Source of the DNA: Psychrilyobacter sp.
GTDB lineage: Bacteria > Fusobacteriota > Fusobacteriia > Fusobacteriales > Fusobacteriaceae
DNA length: 13,548 nt
Direction: 5' to 3'
Assembly: GCA_030621995.1 (NCBI GenBank)
Contig: JAUXGP010000017.1
Coordinates: 1 to 13,548, forward strand
Below the pieces are notes generated by a model. It was not told where the DNA came from, ran no database searches, and was given only the letters and a program-made list of their open reading frames with translations. Positions within the stretch are counted from its first letter, which is position 1. Every line of letters starts with the position of its first letter. This document shows, one piece after another, positions 1-7,002 of the stretch. Both the position numbers and the translations under genes were made by a program.

Positions 1-503
1 ACAGCAAAAGGTCTGAGAGCAGATATTTTTCCTGATCCCCCTCTTTTTCCACCCCTTACTTCACCTAAAAGTTTCACCCTTTGAAAACCGGTATTATAAC
101 CCAGTCTCAATCCAAATTCCACCTGGGTCTCTCTACTGCTTATTCCTTTATAGCCATCTTCCATATCAGAATTATTTAATTGAGTTGCCCCTATTACTCC
201 TCCAACACCTTGAAGCGCTATCCCTCCAAAAAGCTGAGAAAAGCCTGTAAGCGTCAATTTAGAATTTAATCTGTGTTTATAGCCTATTTCAGTACCTAAA
301 ATATAAAGATTTTTACTCTCTAACATTATAAGCGGTATATAACGTGGTTGTTTTTCCTCTATTTGATAGAGTTTACTCCCATACCCTGCCATAAATCCTA
401 AAGAGAATTTATATTTTGACTCCGTTTCCTTCGCCGGTATATTATTTTCTGAAAAACTCAATACAGATAATAAAATAAAGACAACTAAAATTATTCTTTT
501 CAT
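1..503 (-). CDS. MipA/OmpV-family outer-membrane protein, 5' part only
   Basis: The reading frame opens with ATG at 503-501 and stays open to the left edge (167 complete codons), so the C-terminus is missing. A strong GGGAGGGGAG ribosome site lies just upstream. Residues 1-19 are a Sec signal peptide (MKRIILVVFILLSVLSFSE) with likely cleavage after Ser18. The mature part has alternating short strands typical of a small beta-barrel: FSLGFMAGYGSKLY, then YIPLIMLESKNLYILGTEIGYKH, then VEFGLRLGYNTGF, matching the pattern of MipA/OmpV proteins (Pfam MipA). These sit in the outer membrane; E. coli MipA is described as a scaffold for murein enzymes, but the role of distant members is unknown. Family assignment is by eye; another small porin-like barrel is the main alternative. 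It follows the MOSC gene on the same strand after 137 bp, probably as its own transcription unit. Confidence 0.6.
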   Translation of the reverse strand, partial: MKRIILVVFILLSVLSFSENNIPAKETESKYKFSLGFMAGYGSKLYQIEEKQPRYIPLIMLESKNLYILGTEIGYKHRLNSKLTLTGFSQLFGGIALQGVGGVIGATQLNNSDMEDGYKGISSRETQVEFGLRLGYNTGFQRVKLLGEVRGGKRGGSGKISALRPFA

Positions 504-640
504 ATCTCCCCTCCCTAATTTTAAACTTACTTTTAATTTTACCATATTAAGGGAGATAAATCTTCCATTATGGTATCAAATTTTGGAGAAAGATTGCCTA
601 CTATTTTGATATAGCTCTACCTAACATCAAAACATCAACT

Positions 641-1060
641 CTAATCATTTAATGTTACCTCTATTAAATCATCTTTTTTAAGATTACCACCATGAAGAAC
701 TTTTGCAAAAATACCTTCATGATACATGGTATTATAATGGTCTTCTATTAAAACATCTTTTTTTCCTATTTGAGTTATTTCTAAAATAACTTCTTTTCCA
801 AATTTTACTTTTGTTCCAACTGCAAGTTTAAACAAATCGATATTTTCAATTATAATGTTTGCTTCAAAAGTTCCAAGAGTCAAATCATTTGCCTTAAATT
901 TATCAATAGATTTTTTCGATAAAATACTAATTTGATGTCTACCTTCGGTAGCATGAATATCATTAATTACACCGAAATCAGTTTTTAATTCTATAGTATC
1001 GTATTCAATTTTTGCTGTGCCTCGTTCTTTTCCAATAAAAAGATTACTAACTTTCCCCAT
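641..1060 (-). CDS. MOSC-domain protein of the Moco operon (cysteine-less)
   Basis: This is a 139-residue single-domain protein. A TTG at 1072 is in frame, but GGAGG at 1066-1070 sits 5 nt before the ATG at 1060, so ATG (MGKVSN) is taken as the start. It begins 1 bp after the moaA stop and its ribosome site lies inside the last moaA codons, which implies translational coupling. MOSC-like features in order are: GRHQISIL about residues 41-48, an ENIDLFKLAVGTKVKFG stretch, ITQIGK, then EGIFAKVLHGG and a closing KKDDLIEV. MOSC domains bind or transfer molybdenum or sulfur on pterin cofactors, and stand-alone forms often sit with moa/mog genes. The family usually has a Cys shortly after the IGK motif; here the sequence is IGKKDVLIEDH and the whole protein has no Cys. 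Its job is therefore inferred only from its neighbours. Confidence 0.8.
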   Translation of the reverse strand: MGKVSNLFIGKERGTAKIEYDTIELKTDFGVINDIHATEGRHQISILSKKSIDKFKANDLTLGTFEANIIIENIDLFKLAVGTKVKFGKEVILEITQIGKKDVLIEDHYNTMYHEGIFAKVLHGGNLKKDDLIEVTLND

Positions 1061-1061
1061 A

Positions 1062-2027
1062 TTAACCTCCAATTTGAAACATATTTTTTTTAATTATAAC
1101 ACCTTGATTTAATTTATGCTCTTTTGGTTTTTCTTTAATAATTTCTAATAATTTTTCTTCAAGTTTATATTCATCATAGGCATATTCTTTTAAATCATAT
1201 TCCACATCAGAATGTAAACATAATTTCAAATTACCAGTTGAAGTCAATCTAACTCTATTACAATTACTACAAAAACCACAGCTTATAGGATTAATAAGAC
1301 CCACTCTACCCTTATAACCTGGTATTTGATAATAATCTGCAGGTGAATTTTTATCTTTTTTTATTACACGTTCTAACTTTTTCATTTTTTTAAGAACTAT
1401 TTCATTTGATAAATATCTATCTCTTGACCAATTAGAAGTATTACCAATCGTCATTAATTCAATAAACCTAACATCATAATTATTATCCTTTGTTAAATTC
1501 ACTAAATTTTCTATTTCATCATCATTAAAACCTTTTACTAAAACAGTATTTAATTTTATAGGTTCTAACCCAACTTTTTTAGTTTCTTCTATACCTTCAA
1601 GAACATCTTTTAAATTGCTACCACGGGTAATCAAAGAGTATTTTTTTTCATCCAAAGAATCTATTGAAATATTTACTCTATCTAATCCAGCTTCTTTTAA
1701 TTGCTTTGCATATTTTTTTAATAATAAACCATTGGTAGTTAATGTGATTTCAGTAATGCCTTCAATATTAGAAATTTTTCTAACTAAATCTACAATATCT
1801 CTTCTAACTAAAGGCTCACCACCTGTTAATCTTATTTTTTTAACGCCAAGTTTTGCAAATACACTAACAATATTTGTAATTTCTTCAAAAGACAGAATTT
1901 CATCATGTAGTTTAAATTCAGTCCCTCCTGCAGGCATACAATATTTACATCTACTATTACATCGATCCGTAACAGAAATTCTTAAATATTCAATTTTTCT
2001 ATTGAAATTATCCTTTAGTATTTTCAT
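1062..2027 (-). CDS. moaA: GTP 3',8-cyclase MoaA
   Basis: Radical-SAM enzyme that, with MoaC, turns GTP into cyclic pyranopterin monophosphate, the first step of molybdenum/tungsten cofactor synthesis in the cytoplasm. The 321-residue length is normal. The N-terminal SAM cluster motif is C23-x3-C27-x2-C30 (DRCNSRCKYCMP), followed by LTGGEPL at 67-73. The C-terminal substrate-side cluster uses C253-x2-C256-x13-C270 in CSNCNRVRLTSTGNLKLC, with an extra Cys at 250. The protein ends in the conserved Gly-Gly tail (QIGG). The start is fixed because an in-frame TAA lies directly before the ATG; the ribosome site is weak (GGGGA about 15 nt upstream). The ATG overlaps the TGA of a short upstream frame (ATGA), so expression may depend on coupling. 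It lies downstream of wtpC in the same operon. No moaC, moaE or moeA is in view. Confidence 0.97.
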   Translation of the reverse strand: MKILKDNFNRKIEYLRISVTDRCNSRCKYCMPAGGTEFKLHDEILSFEEITNIVSVFAKLGVKKIRLTGGEPLVRRDIVDLVRKISNIEGITEITLTTNGLLLKKYAKQLKEAGLDRVNISIDSLDEKKYSLITRGSNLKDVLEGIEETKKVGLEPIKLNTVLVKGFNDDEIENLVNLTKDNNYDVRFIELMTIGNTSNWSRDRYLSNEIVLKKMKKLERVIKKDKNSPADYYQIPGYKGRVGLINPISCGFCSNCNRVRLTSTGNLKLCLHSDVEYDLKEYAYDEYKLEEKLLEIIKEKPKEHKLNQGVIIKKNMFQIGG

Positions 2028-2131
2028 TTATCATCATTTTCCCCATTAATTCTAATTACTTCAATTAATTTTATTATTCTATCATCTTCTTCTAAATCTT
2101 TGATTGTTCTAATGTTTTTAGGCTCAATAAT
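2024..2131 (-). pseudogene. 3' remnant of an unrecognised gene between wtpC and moaA
   Basis: Between the wtpC stop and moaA a frame of 35 sense codons reads (minus strand) IIEPKNIRTIKDLEEDDR followed by IIKLIEVIRINGENDDK and a TGA at 2026-2024, which overlaps the moaA ATG as ATGA. The peptide looks like a real amphipathic, charged C-terminus, and the ATGA junction is typical of genuine co-translated neighbours. There is no ATG, GTG or TTG in the frame: tandem in-frame stops lie just upstream and overlap the end of wtpC. I do not recognise the peptide. The likely reading is the tail of a gene whose 5' part was deleted, leaving its coupling junction to moaA. A non-canonical ATT start, or chance, remains possible. 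Confidence 0.4.
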
Positions 2132-3131
2132 TTATTAGATTAATATGTTCATGATTAAAACCAAGTGTGACCGTATCACCTAAATTAATCTTCATCTCCA
2201 ACAACCTGTTAATTGTAAGAAATGCAATATACACCTTTCCACAATTCGAAATTTTGATTTCCTTATGCATACCAAAATCTATAATTTCTATAATTTCTCC
2301 TCTAAATTCATAATCTGTATCTAATGAACCCTTTGATAGTAAAATGTTTTCAGGTCTTATACCTAATCGAATTGGTTCATTAACACCAAATAAAATAGCT
2401 TCCTCTTTATTTAGATCAATCAACGTCTTCATACCTACGAAATCAGCAACAAATTCAGATTTTGGATATTGAAATATTTCATCAATGGCACCCGATTGTA
2501 AAATTTTTCCTTCATTCATTACTGCCATTCGATCTCCTAAACAATGAGCCTCTTGAAAGCTATGTGTCACCATAATCGTCGTCATTTTTAATTCATCGTG
2601 TATCTTTTTAATCTCCCACTGGATTTTCTCTTTTGTATTTGGATCCAATGCTGACAACGGTTCATCTAAAAGCAAGATCTCCGGTTCTACAATAAGCGCT
2701 CGTGCCAAAGACACACGTTGTTTTTCCCCTCCACTTAAATTTTCAGGACGTCGATTCAAAAGATGACTGATCTTTAGGAGGTCTACCAAACGATCAAAAT
2801 TATTTTTATATTTTATAGCCCCTTTGTCTTTCTTAAAATTAACACCATACCATATATTTTTTGAAACACTCATATGTGGAAAAAGATTATAATCTTGATA
2901 GCAAATACTTATATTTCTTTTTTCAGGCTTTTGTGAAATTATATTTTTTCCATTCAAATATATGGCACCTCTTTTTATAGGCACCAAACCTGCTATGGAC
3001 TCTAACACAATACTTTTACCAGAACCTGTAGGCCCCGAAAGAATAAAAAATTCCCCCGGATTTACCTGTAAGTTAATTTCATCTAATACAAAATCCCCTA
3101 ACGCCGTATATAACCCTTCTACTTTTATCAT
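2124..3131 (-). CDS. wtpC: tungstate/molybdate ABC transporter ATPase WtpC
   Basis: ATP-hydrolysing subunit of an oxyanion importer, on the cytoplasmic face of the WtpB permease dimer. Residues 1 to about 230 are the nucleotide-binding domain: Walker A GPTGSGKS at 33-40, Q-loop Gln79, signature LSGGEKQR at 132-139, Walker B ILLLDEP with Asp156/Glu157, D-loop SALD, and switch His190. The remaining 100 residues form a regulatory/TOBE-like domain (LGIRPENILLS, then a beta-rich tail), as in ModC, WtpC and other CysA-like ATPases. Length (335 aa) is normal for the group. Its ATG overlaps the wtpB stop as ATGA, showing tight coupling. Tungstate rather than molybdate is inferred from the WtpA-type binding protein in the operon; sequence alone does not fix the anion. 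Confidence 0.9.
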   Translation of the reverse strand: MIKVEGLYTALGDFVLDEINLQVNPGEFFILSGPTGSGKSIVLESIAGLVPIKRGAIYLNGKNIISQKPEKRNISICYQDYNLFPHMSVSKNIWYGVNFKKDKGAIKYKNNFDRLVDLLKISHLLNRRPENLSGGEKQRVSLARALIVEPEILLLDEPLSALDPNTKEKIQWEIKKIHDELKMTTIMVTHSFQEAHCLGDRMAVMNEGKILQSGAIDEIFQYPKSEFVADFVGMKTLIDLNKEEAILFGVNEPIRLGIRPENILLSKGSLDTDYEFRGEIIEIIDFGMHKEIKISNCGKVYIAFLTINRLLEMKINLGDTVTLGFNHEHINLINY

Positions 3132-3925
3132 AATTTTACTCGCTTTCTATTATTAGATGCCACCAGCCTTAATGCAATAAAAAGAACCATTGCTATCATC
3201 ATTAATATTGCGGTTACTGGTATAGCATAAATAATGCCATAAGTCGAAAACCGTTCATAAATAAGGGTAGGTGCAATCATAGGATGATATGCCAATATAA
3301 TAACTGCACCAAACTCACTGATACTTCTCGCCCAAGTGATAATCATACCACTTAGGAGGTCTCGCCATGCCAATCGAAAAGTGATTGTAAAAAAAGTCTT
3401 AAAATGACTTGCTCCTAAACTCCTCGAAACGTTTTCCATTCTTACTGGAATCCATTTAAATGCCTCTTTTGCCGAATTAAACATCAATGGCAGACTTACA
3501 AATAACATCGCTATTACAATGGCAATTTCTGTTCCTAAAATATCTATATTATGTGCCACCATAAATTTCCCCAGAGCACTTCTTGGTGATAAAACTGTTA
3601 GTAGTGCGATTCCCACCACAGTATGTGGCATAACCATAGGAATATCGATAATACTCTCTAAAAATCGTTTGCCGTAGAATTCATGTCTTTCAATATAATA
3701 TGCAAAGGAAACCCCTAACACAAATGCCAATAACATCGAATAAGTTGCACATTTCATACTAAGTAATATGGATTGCATGATCTTCTTATCATGAAGTGCT
3801 TCAATCATCAAATCTTTTTGGATCCAATTAAATGTATTAATGAGTGGTCCTAATATAAATATTAAAATAAGCATTCCTGAAATCAAAGAAAAAATATAAA
3901 ATATCTCTGTTTTTTTGCCAAACAT
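3128..3925 (-). CDS. wtpB: tungstate/molybdate ABC transporter permease WtpB
   Basis: Inner-membrane subunit of 265 residues, likely a homodimer with about six helices. The frame could begin at GTG 3940, but GGAGG at 3932-3936 is 6 nt before the ATG at 3925, so MFGKKTEIF is the better N-terminus. The binding-protein-dependent permease signature is clear: SRSLGASHFKTFFTITFRLA, the EAA loop that docks onto the ATPase, followed by ISEFGAVIILAYHPMIAP, a stretch shared by ModB/WtpB permeases. The IPMVMPHTVVGIALL segment also fits that family. It starts 22 bp after the wtpA stop and overlaps wtpC by 4 bp, so the three transporter genes are one transcription unit. Confidence 0.9.
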   Translation of the reverse strand: MFGKKTEIFYIFSLISGMLILIFILGPLINTFNWIQKDLMIEALHDKKIMQSILLSMKCATYSMLLAFVLGVSFAYYIERHEFYGKRFLESIIDIPMVMPHTVVGIALLTVLSPRSALGKFMVAHNIDILGTEIAIVIAMLFVSLPLMFNSAKEAFKWIPVRMENVSRSLGASHFKTFFTITFRLAWRDLLSGMIITWARSISEFGAVIILAYHPMIAPTLIYERFSTYGIIYAIPVTAILMMIAMVLFIALRLVASNNRKRVKL

Positions 3926-3947
3926 GAACCACCTCCCCACAATTAAA

Positions 3948-4949
3948 TTATTTTACAATATATTGTAATTTTTTTGGTAAATTTTCAGCACCAAATACCT
4001 TAATATTATCTAGTACAGGCTGTCCAGCCTCTTCTAATAATCTTAATCCCTGCTCTTTATCAAATAAAAATTTAAAAAATTCTATAGCAACCTCATTATT
4101 TTTACCGGTATTTGGCATAGTCAAACTATAAACGATTGGTTGACCTTTTTTAGTGATGAATTCGCCTGGTGCTTTTCCATCTAGTTCAATCGTTGATTTG
4201 GCATAATCCTCTTTGTACTCAATTGAACTTAAATTAATCTCTTTAGGTAATTTAATATACATTAAATCCGGATTTTTTTTTGCACGTTGCTTCCCTACAG
4301 ATTCATATTCAAACGCATAATCTAAAGCACCCGTCTCTAACATTGCTATCAATTCTACTGACTTTGCTCGAACATTTTTTTCAGGACAATTTTCAAGTAA
4401 TTTAGCATTTAAACCTTCGACGCCATAATGATTTTCTGCTAGCTGCCACAATAACACAGATCTATAACCACATGGATCAGCATTAGGATCACTATGACCA
4501 TAATTAACTCCCTCTTGTGTTAACACATCATACCAATTTTCAGACGTAATTTCATCAGCATACTTGCTCTCTTTTGAATACATAATCACCATTGAATTTT
4601 CTGCAAACAGCGCATTCCAATTTGCGAACTTCGGCATAACTAATGTATCGATAACCGTATAATCTGCAGAGCACAGTATATCTACTGAATCGCCAAATTC
4701 TGTTACCTTTCTTGCAATTGTTCTACTCCCACCTGGAGTTCTAATAACATCTACCTTTGGGTATTTTTCTTCAAATGCTTGCTCTAAGGATTCAAATGGT
4801 ATTGTTAAACTTCCTGCATGATAAATAACCAGATTTCCCTCTAATTGGTTCTCTGTCATCTCAACATCATTACTTGCATCCTGACATCCACCTAGTACCA
4901 ATACTCCCAACATCAATATAATCAACCATAAAATTTTCTTTTTAAACAT
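3948..4949 (-). CDS. wtpA: tungstate/molybdate-binding lipoprotein WtpA
   Basis: Extracytoplasmic solute-binding protein that delivers the oxyanion to WtpBC. Residues 1-22 form a lipoprotein signal peptide with a lipobox ending in Cys22 (VLVLGGC). The mature protein shows WtpA hallmarks in order: VIYHAGSLTIPF (41-52), PGGSRTIARKVTEFGDSVDILCSADY, NWNALFAENSMVIMY, NYGHSDPNADPCGYRS, and DYAFEYESVGKQ. These resemble archaeal WtpA more than ModA, hence tungstate as the favoured ligand; WtpA proteins bind both anions with tungstate preference. Length of 333 aa is usual. The ribosome site is AGGGGG, 8 nt before the ATG at 4949. It is first in the operon, with a promoter candidate about 45-70 bp upstream; no Moco riboswitch is visible in the short leader. 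Confidence 0.9.
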   Translation of the reverse strand: MFKKKILWLIILMLGVLVLGGCQDASNDVEMTENQLEGNLVIYHAGSLTIPFESLEQAFEEKYPKVDVIRTPGGSRTIARKVTEFGDSVDILCSADYTVIDTLVMPKFANWNALFAENSMVIMYSKESKYADEITSENWYDVLTQEGVNYGHSDPNADPCGYRSVLLWQLAENHYGVEGLNAKLLENCPEKNVRAKSVELIAMLETGALDYAFEYESVGKQRAKKNPDLMYIKLPKEINLSSIEYKEDYAKSTIELDGKAPGEFITKKGQPIVYSLTMPNTGKNNEVAIEFFKFLFDKEQGLRLLEEAGQPVLDNIKVFGAENLPKKLQYIVK

Positions 4950-4993
4950 CTTACAATCCCCCTAAAATCTTTTTTTTAAAAATATCCATCTAC

Positions 4994-5022
4994 TTTATAC
5001 TATTTTTTTTTAATAAAATCAA
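4994..5022 (-). promoter_or_regulatory. candidate sigma-70 promoter of the wtpABC-moaA-MOSC operon
   Basis: On the minus strand TTGATT (5022-5017) and TATAAA (4999-4994) are separated by exactly 17 nt. Transcription would start near 4987, giving a leader of about 38 nt before wtpA. The spacer is A-rich. This is the best match in the 200 bp upstream of wtpA, but the region is very AT-rich, so a chance match is possible. Confidence 0.5.
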
Positions 5023-5153
5023 ATTTTACCTACAAAACAGTAGGCAAATAGAAAGTAATTTTAATGGAAATTTTTAATGATATTAATATAGATATCAGAT
5101 AATCATGTTTTTGTTTGATATGATAAAATCGAATAGAAAAATGGAGGTTTAGC

Positions 5154-5243
5154 ATAGTAAAAAAGCGATTTAGTGACGAAGTAAAAGAAACGATAGTGAG
5201 ATTGTATAACAATGGGAATACACACCTTACATTGTATAATTAA
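5154..5243 (+). pseudogene. relic of an IS3-family transposase OrfA N-terminus
   Basis: The frame from 5157 reads VKKRFSDEVKETIVRLYNNG and then NTHLTLYN before a TAA at 5241-5243. The first 20 residues are the classic start of IS3-type OrfA proteins (KRFSxExKxxIVxLY, first helix of the HTH). A GGAGG at 5143-5147 sits 6 nt before ATA 5154-5156, where an ATG start would be expected, so the start codon appears mutated. Homology ends after about 22 residues, and no second helix, OrfB or terminal inverted repeat was found. The following ORF is in the same frame, separated only by the TAA. Only a short stretch supports the call. Confidence 0.6.
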
Positions 5244-6623
5244 ATGCAACAAAAAAAGATCCATAGAAACTTTCCTGGTATAATATATGTGCTAGCAAAC
5301 ATTAAAGGAGGTTTCCTTTTAATCGACATTCAAGACAAGTTAGAAAATTCTTGGACTCATGAACAAATAGCTGGAAGAGCAAAGTTGGATAAGTTATACA
5401 ACATATCATTTAAAACTATCTATAGAGCAATAGAAGATGGATTTGTTTCAGAAAATGCTGTTAAATTATTGCCTAGAAAAGGTAAAGTTAAAAAGAATGG
5501 AGTTATAGAAAAAAGAGGTAGTATACCAGATAAAAAAATGATAGAAGAAAGACCGCAAGAAGCAAATAATAATTTAAAGTTTCTTCCCCCTGAGGCAGAA
5601 ATTGAAACAATAACTATACTAAAACAGCTAAATAAATCAAGTAGAGCCTTAGCAGAGTTAAAAGCATATTCCGAGATGATTCCCAATAAAGATATATTGA
5701 TAAGCTCCTTAGCCCTTCAGGAAGCCAAAGCCAGTTCAGAGATAGAAAATATAGTAACGACCAATGACAACCTTTATAAATCCATTGTTACCGAAAAAAC
5801 TATAGATCCCAATACCAAAGAAGTTCTTAACTATCGAAAAGCTCTTTGGAAAGGGGTTGATCTGGTTAAGGCAAGTGGTTTTATTAGTACCAATATTATA
5901 TTGGAAATACAGCAGATGTTGGAAGATAACAAAGGCGGAATTAGAAAAATATCGGGAACAGCTCTCAGAAATTCTCTCACTGGAGATGTAATATACACTC
6001 CTCCTGCTGGAGAATCCCTCATCAGAGACCTTCTGGCGAATCTGGAAGAATACTATAATATAGAAACAGAAGTGGATCCATTGATAAAATTAGCTGTATC
6101 TCATTATCAATTTGAGGCAATCCATCCATTTTATGATGGTAATGGAAGAACCGGCCGTATTTTAAATATCCTGTATCTTCTCAAAGAAGAACTCCTTGAT
6201 TCTCCCATACTCTACCTAAGTTCATACATTATAAAAAATAAACAGAGTTATTATAGTCTCCTAAATAAAATAACTACAGAAAATAACTGGGAAGAATGGA
6301 TTTTGTATATACTGAAAGCCATAGAATTTACAGCAAAGGAAACCTTAGAGCTGGCCAAAGAGATAAAGGCACTGATTGATAATACTGTCGCTGAAGTCAG
6401 AGAAAAGCTGCCAAAAATTTACAGTAAAGAGCTTATAGAGTTTATATTTACTGAAATTTATACAAAGGGATCCCACTTAGTAGAAAAAGGATTTGCCAAT
6501 AGAAAAACTGTTTCAAAATATTTGAAATCATTAGAAGAGATAGATATTTTAAAGAGTGAAAAAATGGGAAGGGAAGTAATCTATATAAATATACATCTTT
6601 TTAATCTGTTAAAAAATAAATAG
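5244..6623 (+). CDS. Fic-domain AMPylase fused in frame to an IS30 transposase fragment
   Basis: 459-residue ORF of two unrelated parts. Residues about 107-459 are a class II Fic protein, normally near 350-370 aa. It has the N-terminal LKFLPPEAEIET entry, the inhibitory helix motif S164-SEI-E168-N169 that blocks ATP binding, the complete catalytic loop H294-PFYDGNGRTGR-305, and a C-terminal winged-helix-like segment (NRKTVSKYLKSLEEIDILK). Fic enzymes transfer AMP from ATP to a hydroxyl of a target protein; the target is unknown. Residues about 28-106 come from an IS30 transposase. The ATG at 5244 has no ribosome site, so the true start is uncertain: the in-frame ATG at 5538 (MIEERPQEANNNLKF), still inside the IS30 part, is an alternative and would give 361 aa. 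No Fic-derived ATG survives at the junction. Catalytic residues look intact, so it may be active if translated. No antitoxin partner is adjacent, as expected for self-inhibited class II enzymes. Confidence 0.85.
   Translation: MQQKKIHRNFPGIIYVLANIKGGFLLIDIQDKLENSWTHEQIAGRAKLDKLYNISFKTIYRAIEDGFVSENAVKLLPRKGKVKKNGVIEKRGSIPDKKMIEERPQEANNNLKFLPPEAEIETITILKQLNKSSRALAELKAYSEMIPNKDILISSLALQEAKASSEIENIVTTNDNLYKSIVTEKTIDPNTKEVLNYRKALWKGVDLVKASGFISTNIILEIQQMLEDNKGGIRKISGTALRNSLTGDVIYTPPAGESLIRDLLANLEEYYNIETEVDPLIKLAVSHYQFEAIHPFYDGNGRTGRILNILYLLKEELLDSPILYLSSYIIKNKQSYYSLLNKITTENNWEEWILYILKAIEFTAKETLELAKEIKALIDNTVAEVREKLPKIYSKELIEFIFTEIYTKGSHLVEKGFANRKTVSKYLKSLEEIDILKSEKMGREVIYINIHLFNLLKNK
5325..5561 (+). 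mobile_element. internal fragment of an IS30-family transposase
   Basis: Encoded residues 28-106 of the chimeric ORF read like the middle of an IS30 transposase: DKLENSWTHEQIAGRAKL (family pattern: W-S-P-E-Q-I-A-G), then ISFKTIYRAIEDG (pattern: ISHETIYRxIY), then LLPRKGKVKKNGVIEKRGSI and PDKKMIEERP (pattern: RKGKxxK...KRGxIPxxxxIxERP). The N-terminal HTH and the entire DDE catalytic domain are absent, so it cannot transpose. The frame is undisturbed. The left join lies near 5320 and the right join near 5560. No target duplication or terminal repeats were found. Confidence 0.8.
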
Positions 6624-6778
6624 ATTCCTAAAATCAACAAAAATTAAACACTGATGATTTTTGAAACTATAGGATCGTAAATAATCTTTTTAGGAGCGTA
6701 AATTTAATTTCTAAGAACAAAAAAAAATTTAGAAAAAAAATATAAAAACTCCTACAAAAAATAAATAAATTAAAATAG

Positions 6779-6808
6779 TTGACCAAACTACTTTTAATAT
6801 AGTATAAT
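6779..6808 (+). promoter_or_regulatory. sigma-70 promoter of the mtsABC(-metK) operon
   Basis: TTGACC (6779-6784) and a perfect TATAAT (6803-6808) are 18 nt apart. Transcription would start near 6815, about 30 nt before the riboswitch aptamer. The -35 box lies in the loop and arm of an imperfect hairpin (6772-6795, nine pairs with one bulge) followed by TTTT, which could end fic transcription or act as an operator. The rest of 6624-6846 is very AT-rich and shows no coding potential. Confidence 0.7.
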
Positions 6809-6846
6809 AATTTCGTTAAAATAAATTATAAATTAAATATGCAACA

Positions 6847-6948
6847 TCTTATTAAGAGAGACTGAGGGAATTGGCCCTATGACGTCCGGCAACCCCCATT
6901 TAGGGAAGGTGCTAAATCCAAGCGATTTTAGGTCGTGAAGATAAGAGG
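6847..6948 (+). promoter_or_regulatory. SAM-I (S-box) riboswitch aptamer
   Basis: The conserved S-box core is present in order: AAGAGAGACTGAGGGA, TTGGCCCTATGA, CCGGCAACC (6886-6894), AAGGTGCTAAATCC (6906-6919) and GAAGATAAGAGG (6937-6948). P1 is TCTTAT (6847-6852) with ATAAGA (6941-6946). The 3' strand of P1 also matches the 5' strand of the terminator: ATAAGAGG (6941-6948) complements CCTCTTAT (6963-6970). That gives the classical switch: SAM bound means P1 forms and the terminator folds; SAM absent means the antiterminator forms and transcription continues. The downstream genes (an ECF transporter and metK) fit SAM/methionine control. Confidence 0.95.
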
Positions 6949-6960
6949 AATAAAACTTTC

Positions 6961-6990
6961 AACCTCTTATTGTAAAATAAGAGGTTTTTT
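6961..6990 (+). terminator. riboswitch-controlled intrinsic terminator
   Basis: Perfect 10-bp stem AACCTCTTAT (6961-6970) and ATAAGAGGTT (6977-6986) with a 6-nt loop, followed by a T run (6985-6990). Its 5' strand competes with the riboswitch P1 3' strand (6941-6948), which makes it the expression platform of the S-box. Confidence 0.92.
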
Positions 6991-7002
6991 ATTATATTAC
7001 AA

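Noticed and set aside
541..574. Imperfect inverted repeat ACCATA...TATGGT upstream of the MipA/OmpV gene
   Set aside because: Only 6 plus 3 pairs with a bulge in AT-rich DNA; no promoter could be fixed around it, so an operator call is not justified.
5030..5212. 60-codon minus-strand frame between wtpA and the IS relics
   Set aside because: No ribosome site, low-complexity sequence, and antisense to the IS3 OrfA relic; treated as a chance frame.
5301..5323. Hairpin ATTAAAGGA/TCCTTTTAAT with an AAAGGAGG site near the left join of the IS30 fragment
   Set aside because: It could be an IS end or a ribosome site, but no start codon follows at the right distance and no matching second end was found.
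6690..6755. Nested pairing TAGGAG/CTCCTA around TTTCTAA/TTAGAAA downstream of fic
   Set aside because: Short stems, long A-rich loops and no T run; too weak for a terminator or RNA gene call.
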